DNA of 64,000 nucleotides from contig JBELHW010000003.1 in the NCBI GenBank assembly GCA_042091225.1, forward strand, positions 1 through 64,000, given 5' to 3'. A program made the position numbers and the translations under genes. Under the pieces are notes generated by a model. It was not told the DNA's origin. It saw only the letters and a program-made list of their open reading frames with translations, and searched no databases. Positions 33,784 to 42,546 of this stretch are shown here, one piece after another. The first letter of the stretch is position 1, and the number at the start of each line of letters is the position of its first letter. The DNA comes from JABAYQ01 sp042091225. Lineage in GTDB: Bacteria > Bacteroidota > Bacteroidia > Flavobacteriales > UBA7312.

Positions 33784-34872
33784 TTATTTCTTAGCACTAT
33801 TAATTCTCTCTTGAGCAATAATTAAAGCCGCATTGTGAGTTGTAATTGATTCTTTTTCAGCTTTTTCAAAAATTTCTAGAGTTGTATCGTAGATTTTTTT
33901 AGTTTGATTTAATGCTAGTTCTCTATCATAACCATTAAGTTCTGAATAAACATTTATTAAGCCGCCAGCATTAATTAAAAAATCAGGAGCATATAGAATG
34001 CCTAAGTCCTTTAAAATTTCAGCATGCTTTACTTCATCATCTAGCTGATTGTTTGCAGCACCTGCTATGATTTCACACTTCAATTTATAAATCGTATTGT
34101 CATTTAAGGTAGCACCTAGAGCACATGGTGAGTAAATATCCATTTCTGTTTCGTAAATGTTATCACTTCCAACAACCTTAGGATTAAAGAGTTCGCAAAC
34201 TCTTTTAATATTATCTTTATTAATATCGTTTATGATTACATTTGCTCCCTCTTCTGTTAAATGTTTAACAACGTTTTCTCCTACGTGTCCTACCCCTTGA
34301 ACAAGAACAGTGCTATTTTTTAAACTATCACTTCCCCATTTATACTTTGCAGCAGCCTTCATTCCCATATAAACACCAAAGGCTGTAACTGGAGATGGAT
34401 CTCCTCCCCCTCCCATTTCAATAGGAATACCCGTAACAAAATTTGTTTCCATTTTTACAAAACGCATATCTTCAGTACTCATTCCTACATCCTCTGCAGT
34501 AATATATTTACCATTTAGACTATTAACAAAAACACCGAATCTTCTCATTAAGGCTTCATTTTTTTGTGTTTTTGCATCCCCTAAAATCACTGCCTTTCCA
34601 CCCCCTAATTTAAGGCCAGTAATGGCAGCTTTAAAAGTCATACCCCTCGAAAGTCTTAATACATCTGTTACAGCATCCTTTTCTTGATTATAATCCCACA
34701 TTCTAGTACCTCCTAAAGCAGGTCCTAATGTGGTATCATGAATTGCTATTATAGCTTTTAATCCAGTTTTATTGTCTTGACAAAAAACTACTTGTTCGTG
34801 AGATGAACTAGTCATAACATCTAATAATTCAACTTGATCAGTTTTAGAATCTTTACTTTTTGTCTCAATCAT
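33784..34872 (-). CDS. Leucine dehydrogenase-type Glu/Leu/Phe/Val dehydrogenase
   Basis: A 362-residue NAD-dependent enzyme that deaminates branched-chain amino acids. The substrate domain has GPALGGTRMW and the catalytic segment LKLGGGKAVI (both near residues 50-95), with GMTFKAAITG before it. The Rossmann domain has the GVGHVGENV fingerprint (about 188-196). The Leu/Val/Phe branch (about 360 residues) fits better than the 420-450-residue glutamate dehydrogenases. A methylcrotonyl-type carboxylase subunit at 42543 could belong to the same leucine catabolism. No perfect minus-strand -7 octamer is visible upstream. Confidence 0.88.
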   Translation of the reverse strand: MIETKSKDSKTDQVELLDVMTSSSHEQVVFCQDNKTGLKAIIAIHDTTLGPALGGTRMWDYNQEKDAVTDVLRLSRGMTFKAAITGLKLGGGKAVILGDAKTQKNEALMRRFGVFVNSLNGKYITAEDVGMSTEDMRFVKMETNFVTGIPIEMGGGGDPSPVTAFGVYMGMKAAAKYKWGSDSLKNSTVLVQGVGHVGENVVKHLTEEGANVIINDINKDNIKRVCELFNPKVVGSDNIYETEMDIYSPCALGATLNDNTIYKLKCEIIAGAANNQLDDEVKHAEILKDLGILYAPDFLINAGGLINVYSELNGYDRELALNQTKKIYDTTLEIFEKAEKESITTHNAALIIAQERINSAKK

Positions 34873-34911
34873 ATTTCAAATAAATTTTGTAATATTAAAT
34901 AGAAAGTTGAT

Positions 34912-34919
34912 TAACTTTG
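34912..34919 (+). promoter_or_regulatory. -7 element candidate of the ABC transporter gene
   Basis: TAACTTTG is a perfect TAnnTTTG; it would give a leader of about 80 nt before the ATG at 35005. Confidence 0.5.
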
Positions 34920-35004
34920 ACCAAGAATAATCAATATCTTTTTTGTTTTTTAGCGCTTGCGAATTTAAATTAATTATTTGTGCCCCACAAACCCGATTTT
35001 TCAA

Positions 35005-36765
35005 ATGAATGATTTAAAACATCTAATAAAATATTACATCAAATATCGCTTTAGATTTTTTGTTGGGGTATTTTTTGTAGTTGTATCAAATATATTCGCC
35101 TTATACCCAGCTAAATACACCAGAATGGCCTTTGACAGGGCAAAAGAAGCTATTAGCACTCAAAATCAACTCACAATTAATATTGATTACAATGAATTAA
35201 CACAAACGTTAATTTATTTTGGAGTTATGATAATTTTGTTTGCTCTACTTAAAGGTGTTTTCATGTTTTTCATGAGACAAACAATTATTGTAATGTCAAG
35301 AATGATAGAATTCGATTTAAAAAATGAAATCTATAGCCATTATCAAAAACTTGATTTATCTTTTTATAAAAGAAATAATACGGGCGATTTAATGTCTAGA
35401 ATAAGTGAAGATGTTTCAAGAGTTAGAATGTTTTTAGGACCAGCAACCATGTATCCCATTAATATCATTTCTCTTTTTTCATTAATAGTTTACACGATGC
35501 TAAGTATTAATGTAAAACTAACATTATTTGTTTTAGCTCCTCTTCCAATAATGTCAATTAGCATCTTTTACATAAGTAAAGTTATTCATCAAAAGAGCGA
35601 ACGAGTTCAAACTCAACTATCAAAACTTTCAACTTTTTCTCAAGAGACTTTCTCGGGAATAAGAATTATAAAATCGTTCACAAATGAGCAATCTAATTCA
35701 AAAGATTTTGAATCAGAAACAAAAAAATATTTGAATGAAAACGTATCTCTAGCAAAAACTAATGCTTTATTTTTCCCTTTCATGTTGCTTCTTATAGGCA
35801 TCAGTACTCTTCTTACAATATACATTGGAGGTAAAGAAGCAATAGCAGGTAATATTACGACCGGAAATATTGCAGAATTTATTATTTATGTTAATATGCT
35901 TACCTGGCCAATGGCTTCAATCGGCTGGGTAACATCTATTATTCAGAGAGCTGATGCTTCTCAGAAAAGAATTAATGAGTTTTTAAAAACCGAAACTCAA
36001 ATAAAAAATTATAATAATTCAAAATCTGAAATCAAGGGAAATATATCCTTTGAAAATATTTCTTACACATATCAAGATACAGGAATTACAGCATTAAGTA
36101 ATATTTCCTTTAATCTTGAGGAGGGAGAAACTTTAGCTATAGTTGGAAAAACAGGGTCAGGCAAAAGTACAATTGCTCAATTAATTAACAGGTTAATTAG
36201 TCCTACAAAAGGAAAAATTCTTGTTGACTCAAAAGAAATAGAAACCTTAAACCTTTATGACTTGAGAAAAAATATTGGTTTTGTTCCTCAAGAATCTATC
36301 CTTTTTTCTGATTCTATCACTAATAATATTGCATTCGGCTTGAAGCAGGGTATAGATAATAATCTAATTGAAAAAGCTGCCAAAAAAGCCAATATTCACG
36401 AAAACATCATAAACTTCCCTAAACAATACGAAACTAAAGTTGGAGAAAGAGGTGTAACCTTATCTGGAGGTCAAAAACAACGAATATCAATAGCAAGAGC
36501 GTTAATAAAAGATCCCCAAATACTAATCTTTGATGATTGTTTATCTGCAGTAGACACAAAAACAGAAGACTCTATCCTGTCGACTATAAAATCAGAAAGT
36601 AAAAACAAAGCTTGTATTATTATTAGTCATAGAATTTCAACTATTAAACATGCTGATAATATTATAGTTCTTGATAAAGGGCAAATTTGTGAACAAGGAA
36701 CACACCAAGAGTTATTAGATGTCAAAGGAACTTACTTTGAAATGACAAAACAACAAAGTGCATAA
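35005..36765 (+). CDS. ABC transporter, fused permease and ATPase (exporter type)
   Basis: A 586-residue inner-membrane half-transporter that acts as a dimer. The N-terminal six-helix exporter domain (about 15-310) is followed by the nucleotide-binding domain with Walker A GKTGSGKST (about 381), signature LSGGQKQR (about 487), Walker B ILIFDDC and a His switch (ISHRIST). I chose ATG at 35005; an upstream TTG at 34978 would add nine residues without homology signal. It resembles MsbA or multidrug-type exporters; the substrate is unknown. It is followed after 62 bp by the PUR-domain gene. Confidence 0.9.
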   Translation: MNDLKHLIKYYIKYRFRFFVGVFFVVVSNIFALYPAKYTRMAFDRAKEAISTQNQLTINIDYNELTQTLIYFGVMIILFALLKGVFMFFMRQTIIVMSRMIEFDLKNEIYSHYQKLDLSFYKRNNTGDLMSRISEDVSRVRMFLGPATMYPINIISLFSLIVYTMLSINVKLTLFVLAPLPIMSISIFYISKVIHQKSERVQTQLSKLSTFSQETFSGIRIIKSFTNEQSNSKDFESETKKYLNENVSLAKTNALFFPFMLLLIGISTLLTIYIGGKEAIAGNITTGNIAEFIIYVNMLTWPMASIGWVTSIIQRADASQKRINEFLKTETQIKNYNNSKSEIKGNISFENISYTYQDTGITALSNISFNLEEGETLAIVGKTGSGKSTIAQLINRLISPTKGKILVDSKEIETLNLYDLRKNIGFVPQESILFSDSITNNIAFGLKQGIDNNLIEKAAKKANIHENIINFPKQYETKVGERGVTLSGGQKQRISIARALIKDPQILIFDDCLSAVDTKTEDSILSTIKSESKNKACIIISHRISTIKHADNIIVLDKGQICEQGTHQELLDVKGTYFEMTKQQSA

Positions 36766-36827
36766 CATTTCTTTCAAGATTAGAATTTATTAATTATTTT
36801 TGGATAAATAACAAAAGCTAACTAAAT

Positions 36828-37181
36828 ATGAAAGACCCAAGAGACCAAGAAGAAATTTACTCAAATCCAGTTCGAGCTGGTAAAAGAACTTACTTTTTTG
36901 ATGTAAGAGCCACTAAATCAGACGATTATTATCTCACAATTACCGAAAGTAAAAGAACGTTTGACGACAATGGTGTGCCTCACTACAAAAAGCACAAAAT
37001 TTTTCTTTATAAGGAAGACTTTTTAAAATTTAAAGACGCCCTTGGAGACGTTATCGACTTTATTATTAAAGAAAAAGGGCAAGAGGTGATTTCCAATAAA
37101 GAAATTAATAACCCAAAAAGTGAAATCGAATCAACTTCAGACACAAACGACTTTACAGATATAAGTTTCGAGGATATTTAA
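36828..37181 (+). CDS. DUF3276 / PUR-domain nucleic-acid-binding protein
   Basis: A 117-residue protein with one PUR-alpha-like repeat (residues about 5-90), including SNPVRAGKRTYFFDVRATK and a DYYLTITESKR strand with alternating basic and aromatic residues. DUF3276 proteins bind single-stranded DNA and RNA; the Borrelia homologue BpuR regulates translation. The tail (about 90-117) is low-complexity and acidic. Its role here is unknown. It ends 1 bp from the convergent DoxX gene. Confidence 0.87.
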   Translation: MKDPRDQEEIYSNPVRAGKRTYFFDVRATKSDDYYLTITESKRTFDDNGVPHYKKHKIFLYKEDFLKFKDALGDVIDFIIKEKGQEVISNKEINNPKSEIESTSDTNDFTDISFEDI

Positions 37182-37182
37182 T

Positions 37183-37620
37183 TTACTTCATTAAGAAATA
37201 AATCATTAAAAGAGTAAGGATAAAGTAATTTACTAAAGATCCTGCACCTGCATAATCCTTTGCAATCCTTTGACCTGTAAATAAACAAATTAAAGATATT
37301 GCCGATAAAACTGCACCAATCATTGCATAGTGTATTGTTTGACTTAACAGTATTGTGAATACACCAATTAAAGAAAAAAGTCCAGCACTTAATTCAAGAA
37401 TTGTTACTGTAAACAACAATAGGTTTACAATATTTTTAAAAATACTTTTCGAAAAATGACCAGTTAACCATTCAAGATTTCCTTTCCAGTCAAAGACTTT
37501 ATCTAAGCCAGATTGTAAAAACAAAACTGCTAAAATTGAAGAGCCTAAAATTTGTATAACATTGATAGATGTTAAGTTGATAAACAAATTGAATTCGATC
37601 GATTTAATTAGTAAAAACAT
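37183..37620 (-). CDS. DoxX family membrane protein
   Basis: A 145-residue inner-membrane protein with four hydrophobic helices at about 18-40, 60-85, 88-108 and 125-143. The first contains the DoxX-like segment LFLQSGLDKVFDWKGN. Members occur in thiosulfate oxidation and in redox or stress complexes, but most have no known function. The gene stands alone; its 3' end is 1 bp from the PUR-domain gene and its 5' end faces parA. Confidence 0.8.
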   Translation of the reverse strand: MFLLIKSIEFNLFINLTSINVIQILGSSILAVLFLQSGLDKVFDWKGNLEWLTGHFSKSIFKNIVNLLLFTVTILELSAGLFSLIGVFTILLSQTIHYAMIGAVLSAISLICLFTGQRIAKDYAGAGSLVNYFILTLLMIYFLMK

Positions 37621-37704
37621 ATAATTATTATTTTTCTATTAACAATTTTGAGAAAATGTTAAAAAAAACAACATAATTTATTCTAGTAAAAAGACAATTT
37701 CTAG

Positions 37705-37712
37705 TATTTTTG
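37705..37712 (+). promoter_or_regulatory. Candidate distal -7 element of parA
   Basis: TATTTTTG is a perfect TAnnTTTG 113 bases before the parA ATG. A nearer, imperfect candidate, TAATTTCG, lies at 37784-37791. Either or both may be used. Confidence 0.4.
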
Positions 37713-37825
37713 ATTGTGCTGTTTTATTTAAAATATCATTTGAAACAAACATACTAAAAAGCTTTTGATATGAAAAACGCTTATAATTTCGATAAATTAA
37801 CGAATCTAAAATCCCATTAATTGCT

Positions 37826-38605
37826 ATGAGTAAAACAATCGTTATAGCTAATCAAAAAGGTGGTGTAGGAAAAACTACAACAGCAATTAACTTATCTGCT
37901 TGCCTAGGAGTTCTCGAGAAGAAAGTTTTGTTAATTGATGCTGACCCACAAGCAAATTCAACATCAGGAGTAGGTTTTGATCCTAGAAAAATAAAAGAAG
38001 GAATTTATGAATGTTTTATTAATGATATAGATGTTAATCAAGCAATAGTCAAAACACAAAGTCCCAATTTAGATTTACTACCAGCAAATATAGACCTAGT
38101 CGGGGCAGAACTCGAATTAATAAACAAACCCAACAGAGAACATATATTACTCGCTATTGTAGATAGCATCAAAGAAAATTATGATTATATAATTATTGAT
38201 TGCGCTCCTTCTTTAGGAATTGTAACAACAAATGCTTTAACCGCAGCAAACTCAATTATTATTCCTATTCAATGTGAATATTTTGCTCTAGAGGGCTTAG
38301 GAAAATTATTAAATACAATTAAAATTGTACAGTCAAGGTTAAATAAAAATCTTGAAATTGAAGGACTATTACTCACAATGTATGATACAAGATTAAGGCT
38401 ATCTAATCAGGTTGTCGAAGAAGTTAAGACCCACTTTCAAGAAATGGTCTTTAAAACAATTATTCAAAGAAACGTAAGATTAAGCGAAGCTCCTAGCTTT
38501 GGAGAAACTATTATTATGCATGATGCAAATAGCAAAGGGGCAATTAATTATATTAACCTTGCTCAAGAGATTTTAACAAAAAACAATTTGATCGAAAAAA
38601 AGTAA
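37826..38605 (+). CDS. parA: Chromosome partitioning ATPase ParA
   Basis: A 259-residue cytoplasmic ParA/Soj ATPase that segregates the chromosome with ParB. The deviant Walker A motif is K11-G-G-V-G-K-T17, the A' motif is LIDADPQANS (about 36-45), and Walker B is YIIIDCAPS (about 116-124). The lack of an N-terminal DNA-binding extension is typical of chromosomal Soj. It is separated by 1 bp from parB. The location suggests, but does not prove, that the chromosome origin is nearby; no dnaA and no canonical parS palindrome was seen in the window. Confidence 0.95.
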   Translation: MSKTIVIANQKGGVGKTTTAINLSACLGVLEKKVLLIDADPQANSTSGVGFDPRKIKEGIYECFINDIDVNQAIVKTQSPNLDLLPANIDLVGAELELINKPNREHILLAIVDSIKENYDYIIIDCAPSLGIVTTNALTAANSIIIPIQCEYFALEGLGKLLNTIKIVQSRLNKNLEIEGLLLTMYDTRLRLSNQVVEEVKTHFQEMVFKTIIQRNVRLSEAPSFGETIIMHDANSKGAINYINLAQEILTKNNLIEKK

Positions 38606-38606
38606 A

Positions 38607-39509
38607 ATGGCAGAAAAAAAACGAGCATTAGGAAAAGGGCTATCTGCACTATTAAAAAATCCGGAAACAGATATAACTTCAAATGAATCAAACAAAGATT
38701 TTATTAAAGTTGCAGGATCTATTTCAGAAATTACGATGGACCAAATAGAGGTAAATCCATTTCAGCCTCGAATAGATTTTGATACCGAAGCTATACAAGA
38801 ACTAGCCGCATCTATTTCTCAACTCGGCATTATACAGCCTATTACAGTCCGAAAATTAGGATACGACAAATACCAGCTTATCTCAGGAGAAAGAAGGTTT
38901 AGAGCTAGTCAAATAGCAAAGCTAAATACAATACCAGCTTTTGTTAGAATAGCAAACGATCAAGAAATGCTAGAAATGGCATTAGTAGAAAACATTCAAA
39001 GAGAACAGTTAAACCCTGTTGAAGTTGCTTTGAGTTACCAAAGATTATTAGAAGAATGTAAACTCACTCAAGATAAAATGAGTGTGAGAGTAGGTAAAAA
39101 AAGATCTACAATTACTAATTACCTTAGGCTTTTAAAACTACCAGCCGAAATTCTAGCCTCCTTAAAAAACAAAGAGTTAAGTATGGGACATGCCAGAGCA
39201 TTAATAAACGTATCAGATGAAGAAACACAACTAAATATTTTTAGAGACGCATTAGAAAACGGATTTTCAGTACGAGAAATCGAACAAATAGTTAAAGATT
39301 TTGCAAACGTTGGATATAAAAAAACAGCCTCTAAAACAAGAAACAAGTCTATACCTTCGTTTGAACATCAGAAAATAAGTAATGATTTAAAAAAAATCAC
39401 AGGTAAGAACATCCAGTTAAAAGTCGCTAAATCAGGCAAAGGAAAATTAGAAATCTCTTTTAAAAACAATGATGAACTTTCAGAAATAATCAAATACTTT
39501 GGAATTTAA
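38607..39509 (+). CDS. parB: Chromosome partitioning protein ParB
   Basis: A 300-residue CTPase and parS-binding protein. The N-terminus RALGKGLSALL is the usual ParA-interacting start. The ParB/Srx domain has NPFQPR (about 49-54) and the CTP-binding GERRFRAS (about 95-102) with ENIQREQLNP following. The helix-turn-helix region is at about 155-200 (KRSTITNYLRLLKLP), and the C-terminal dimerisation domain is short. The stop codon is immediately followed by the TTG start of DUF5683. Confidence 0.95.
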   Translation: MAEKKRALGKGLSALLKNPETDITSNESNKDFIKVAGSISEITMDQIEVNPFQPRIDFDTEAIQELAASISQLGIIQPITVRKLGYDKYQLISGERRFRASQIAKLNTIPAFVRIANDQEMLEMALVENIQREQLNPVEVALSYQRLLEECKLTQDKMSVRVGKKRSTITNYLRLLKLPAEILASLKNKELSMGHARALINVSDEETQLNIFRDALENGFSVREIEQIVKDFANVGYKKTASKTRNKSIPSFEHQKISNDLKKITGKNIQLKVAKSGKGKLEISFKNNDELSEIIKYFGI

Positions 39510-40016
39510 TTGAAAACAATTTTCACATATTTATTTCTTTTTTTAGCCTCTTCACTAGCTGCTCAAAATGTAGTTAAAAAAACAAAATCAGCACATAAAG
39601 CTTCTGTTTTATCTGCTGTTATTCCTGGTGCCGGTCAAGTCTACAATAAAAAATATTGGAAAGTACCAATTGTATATGCAACAATGGGTACAGCATTATA
39701 TTTCGCAAATGAAAATATGCAAAGCTTCAAAAAATATAAAAATGCTTTAGAAAACAGAAACAACGGACAAGAAGATTTATATCATAATGTTTCCGATTCT
39801 GAGATGTTAACAGTTATTGATTTTTATCAAAGAAATAGAGACATTTCTTATATTCTTACAGCTGTTGCATATATACTAAATATCGTTGATGCAAGTGTTG
39901 ATGCACATCTATTCGATTTTAATATAAACGAAAACCTAAGTGTAAGTACTCAAACAACAATTAATACAAACTTTAACAACATTCAACCAGTTCTTTCTTT
40001 TCAAATAAAACTCTAA
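39510..40016 (+). CDS. DUF5683 protein with signal peptide, TTG start
   Basis: A 168-residue secreted or membrane-associated protein. The signal peptide (residues 1-18) begins right at the TTG codon that abuts the parB stop, and the next in-frame ATG falls far inside the domain, so TTG is the likely start. The DUF5683 core has SAVIPGAGQVYNKKYWKVP (about 36-54) and a second hydrophobic segment at about 110-130. Function is not established. The order parA-parB-DUF5683-dapB-lepB-WbqC is, from memory, conserved in flavobacteria. Confidence 0.85.
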   Translation: MKTIFTYLFLFLASSLAAQNVVKKTKSAHKASVLSAVIPGAGQVYNKKYWKVPIVYATMGTALYFANENMQSFKKYKNALENRNNGQEDLYHNVSDSEMLTVIDFYQRNRDISYILTAVAYILNIVDASVDAHLFDFNINENLSVSTQTTINTNFNNIQPVLSFQIKL

Positions 40017-40017
40017 A

Positions 40018-40674
40018 ATGAATATAGCTATTATAGGATACGGTAAAATGGGTAAAGCAGTAGAAAAAATTGCTAAACAAAGGGGACATACAATTAAATT
40101 AAAAATAAATATCGAGAGTAAAAATATTGACTATGCAGGTATTGATGTTGCAATTGATTTTAGCTCTCCCGAGTCAGCTCCAGAATTAATTCAAGAATCA
40201 CTAAAAAATAAAGTTCCTACTGTTTCAGGAACCACAGGATGGTTAGAAAAAATGCCTCAAATCGAAAATTTGTGCCAATTAAATGATACAGCCTTTTTAT
40301 ACTCTTCTAATTTTAGTATTGGAATGAATTTATTTTTCGAATTGAACAAGCAGTTAAATCGTTTAATTTGTAGTCACAAACAATACCAAGCTAGTATGAC
40401 GGAAATACACCACATACACAAACTAGACGCACCTAGCGGAACAGCTTTAAGTTTAAAAGAAGATATAGATAGTAGTTTTGAAATTGAAAGTGTTAGAGAG
40501 GGAGAAGTTCCCGGAACACACATTATTAATTATAATTCTGAAATTGACTCTATTGAAATAAAGCATGAAGCTCACAATAGAAATGGTTTTGCTTTCGGAG
40601 CTGTTTTGGCTGCCGAATGGATAAATAACAAAAAAGGAATTTTTTCAATGAATGACGTATTAAATTTAAAATAA
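40018..40674 (+). CDS. dapB: 4-hydroxy-tetrahydrodipicolinate reductase (short form)
   Basis: A 218-residue cytoplasmic NAD(P)H enzyme of the lysine/diaminopimelate pathway. The Rossmann fingerprint GYGKMGKAV is at residues 7-15, and the catalytic and substrate segment EIHHIHKLDAPSGTAL is at about 130-145. It is shorter than the 260-270 residues of E. coli DapB, as is usual in Bacteroidota. dapD of the same pathway lies separately at 55234. It joins lepB by TAATG. Confidence 0.93.
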   Translation: MNIAIIGYGKMGKAVEKIAKQRGHTIKLKINIESKNIDYAGIDVAIDFSSPESAPELIQESLKNKVPTVSGTTGWLEKMPQIENLCQLNDTAFLYSSNFSIGMNLFFELNKQLNRLICSHKQYQASMTEIHHIHKLDAPSGTALSLKEDIDSSFEIESVREGEVPGTHIINYNSEIDSIEIKHEAHNRNGFAFGAVLAAEWINNKKGIFSMNDVLNLK

Positions 40675-41945
40675 TGAATAAAATAAAAGAAACTCTAGGA
40701 AAATCATTTAAAGTGGTAGCCTTTATATTTTCCACCATCATATGGTCTTTATTTGTGTATCTCATAGATGGAGAATGGTTATACTTTGTCCCTCTTATCG
40801 TAGGAGACATCTTGTTTTGGGAAACCATTAATTGGCAATTTTGGAAAAAAAGAAAAAAGACTAAAAAAATTAAAAGTGGAATAAGAAGTTGGTTTGATGC
40901 CGTTTTATTTGCGGTTATAGCAGCAACCATTTTAAGAACTTTTCTCATTGAAGCATACACAATACCAACATCTTCAATGGAAAAATCTCTTTTAATTGGA
41001 GACTTTTTATTTGTAAGTAAGGTAAGTTACGGACCAAGAGTACCCATAACTCCAATCGCATTCCCTTTAGTTCATCATACAATGCCAGGCACAAAAAGCA
41101 CTAAAGCTTTTTCCGATGTCATACAGCTAGACTATCATAGAATGAAAGGATTTGGAATTATTGAAAGAAACGATTGTGTAGTTTTTAATTATCCTGCAGA
41201 CGATTTAGAACACCCAGAAAGACCGGTAGATAAAAAAGAAAATTATATAAAAAGATGTGTAGGAATTCCAGGAGATATACTTGAAATTAAAAATACAGAC
41301 CTATTCGTTAATGGAAAACCACAAGAAATAACTGAAAAAATGAAAAATCAGTTTCGATATTTCGTTCAAACAAATGGGAGTAGTTTTAGTCAGAAAACCT
41401 TGAGTAAATATGATGTGTTTGAAGGAAAAACTCTTGCAAACAAAGGAGAGTACGAACTTATTTTAAGTGATGAAAATCAAAAATCTTTTTCAAATTTTAC
41501 CTATATCAATAAAGTAGAAAAAATAATCGAACCAGTCGGATTAAGAATAGATAATCAAATTTTTCCAAAATCAGAAATATATAAGTGGAATATTGATAAT
41601 TTAGGACCACTCACAGTGCCTACAAAAGGGACTTCGGTCGACTTAAATTTTGAAAACATTGCTTTCTACAAAAGAATTATTGAAGTTTACGAAAAGAATT
41701 CCTTAGAAATAAAAGAAGATGGAATATATATAAATGGAAAAGTAGCAAATACTTACACCTTTAACATGGACTATTATTGGATGATGGGGGATAATCGCCA
41801 CAATTCATTAGACTCTAGATATTGGGGTTTTGTTCCAGAAGACCACATTGTAGGTAAAGCTCTATTCATTTGGATGTCATGGGATAAAAATGCAAAAGGA
41901 ATAAACAAAATTAGATGGAATAGATTGTTTAATGCAATTCACTAA
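40674..41945 (+). CDS. lepB: Signal peptidase I (long form)
   Basis: A 423-residue inner-membrane protease that removes Sec signal peptides. Two N-terminal hydrophobic helices (about 13-45) and one at about 74-92 precede the catalytic Ser101 in IPTSSMEKSL and Lys193 in YIKRCVGIPGD. Box E (GDNRHNSLDSRYWG) lies near 365-378. The long insert between the Lys box and box E is typical of Bacteroidota LepB. Its last 14 bp overlap the WbqC-family gene. Confidence 0.94.
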   Translation: MNKIKETLGKSFKVVAFIFSTIIWSLFVYLIDGEWLYFVPLIVGDILFWETINWQFWKKRKKTKKIKSGIRSWFDAVLFAVIAATILRTFLIEAYTIPTSSMEKSLLIGDFLFVSKVSYGPRVPITPIAFPLVHHTMPGTKSTKAFSDVIQLDYHRMKGFGIIERNDCVVFNYPADDLEHPERPVDKKENYIKRCVGIPGDILEIKNTDLFVNGKPQEITEKMKNQFRYFVQTNGSSFSQKTLSKYDVFEGKTLANKGEYELILSDENQKSFSNFTYINKVEKIIEPVGLRIDNQIFPKSEIYKWNIDNLGPLTVPTKGTSVDLNFENIAFYKRIIEVYEKNSLEIKEDGIYINGKVANTYTFNMDYYWMMGDNRHNSLDSRYWGFVPEDHIVGKALFIWMSWDKNAKGINKIRWNRLFNAIH

Positions 41946-42546
41946 ATTAATACCTACAGCATATTTTGGACCTTTAAAATACCAAGCACTAATTTCTCAA
42001 TACGATTGTAATATTGAAAAAAAAGAATTTTTCATCAAGCAAAGTTTACGTACTAGATGTAATATAAATGGTGCAAACGGAATTATAACGCTCAAAGTTC
42101 CTAGAGCTAGAAAGAATAGCAGCAAAACACTAGTTTGTGACATAAAGATAAACTACGATCATCCATGGCAAAAAGAACACTGGAAAAGTATTAAAAGCGC
42201 CTACCAAAGTTCTCCATTTTTCGAATATTATTGCGATGATTTATTGCCGTTTTTTGAAAAAAAATACCTCTATTTGTTTGATTTAAATACTGAAATTCAA
42301 TTGAAACTAATAGAATTAATTGGGATTGACAAAAAAATTAATTTTAGCAAGTCATTTATTCCTTATCAAAAAAATGATTGGAGAGCTACTAATTTTCAAA
42401 GTTCATCAAAAACAAAACCTTACGAACAAGTTTTTAGTTTAAACAATAAATTTATCTCAGACTTGAGTATTTTAGATTTACTTTTTAATTTAGGACCAGA
42501 AACACATCAATACTTACTAAACACAGATACAAGCTTTAAAATATGA
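41932..42546 (+). CDS. WbqC family protein
   Basis: A 204-residue cytoplasmic protein of the WbqC-like family, recognised from the N-terminal TAYFGPLKYQALIS and the segments ITLKVPR and KEHWKSIKSAYQSSPFFEYY. Some WbqC members occur in O-antigen clusters, but the reaction is not established. It overlaps lepB by 14 bp and the carboxylase gene by 4 bp (ATGA), so it lies inside a tight operon. No membrane segment or signal peptide is visible. Confidence 0.85.
   Translation: MQFTKLIPTAYFGPLKYQALISQYDCNIEKKEFFIKQSLRTRCNINGANGIITLKVPRARKNSSKTLVCDIKINYDHPWQKEHWKSIKSAYQSSPFFEYYCDDLLPFFEKKYLYLFDLNTEIQLKLIELIGIDKKINFSKSFIPYQKNDWRATNFQSSSKTKPYEQVFSLNNKFISDLSILDLLFNLGPETHQYLLNTDTSFKI

Noticed and set aside
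37770..37820. 16-codon ATG-to-TAA frame ending 5 bases before parA
   Set aside because: A frame this short is expected by chance, and the nearer promoter candidate lies inside it, so it may not be transcribed whole. No regulatory codon bias was seen.
37621..40020. Search for a parS site or origin near parAB
   Set aside because: No canonical parS-like palindrome or dnaA gene was seen; an origin cannot be claimed.
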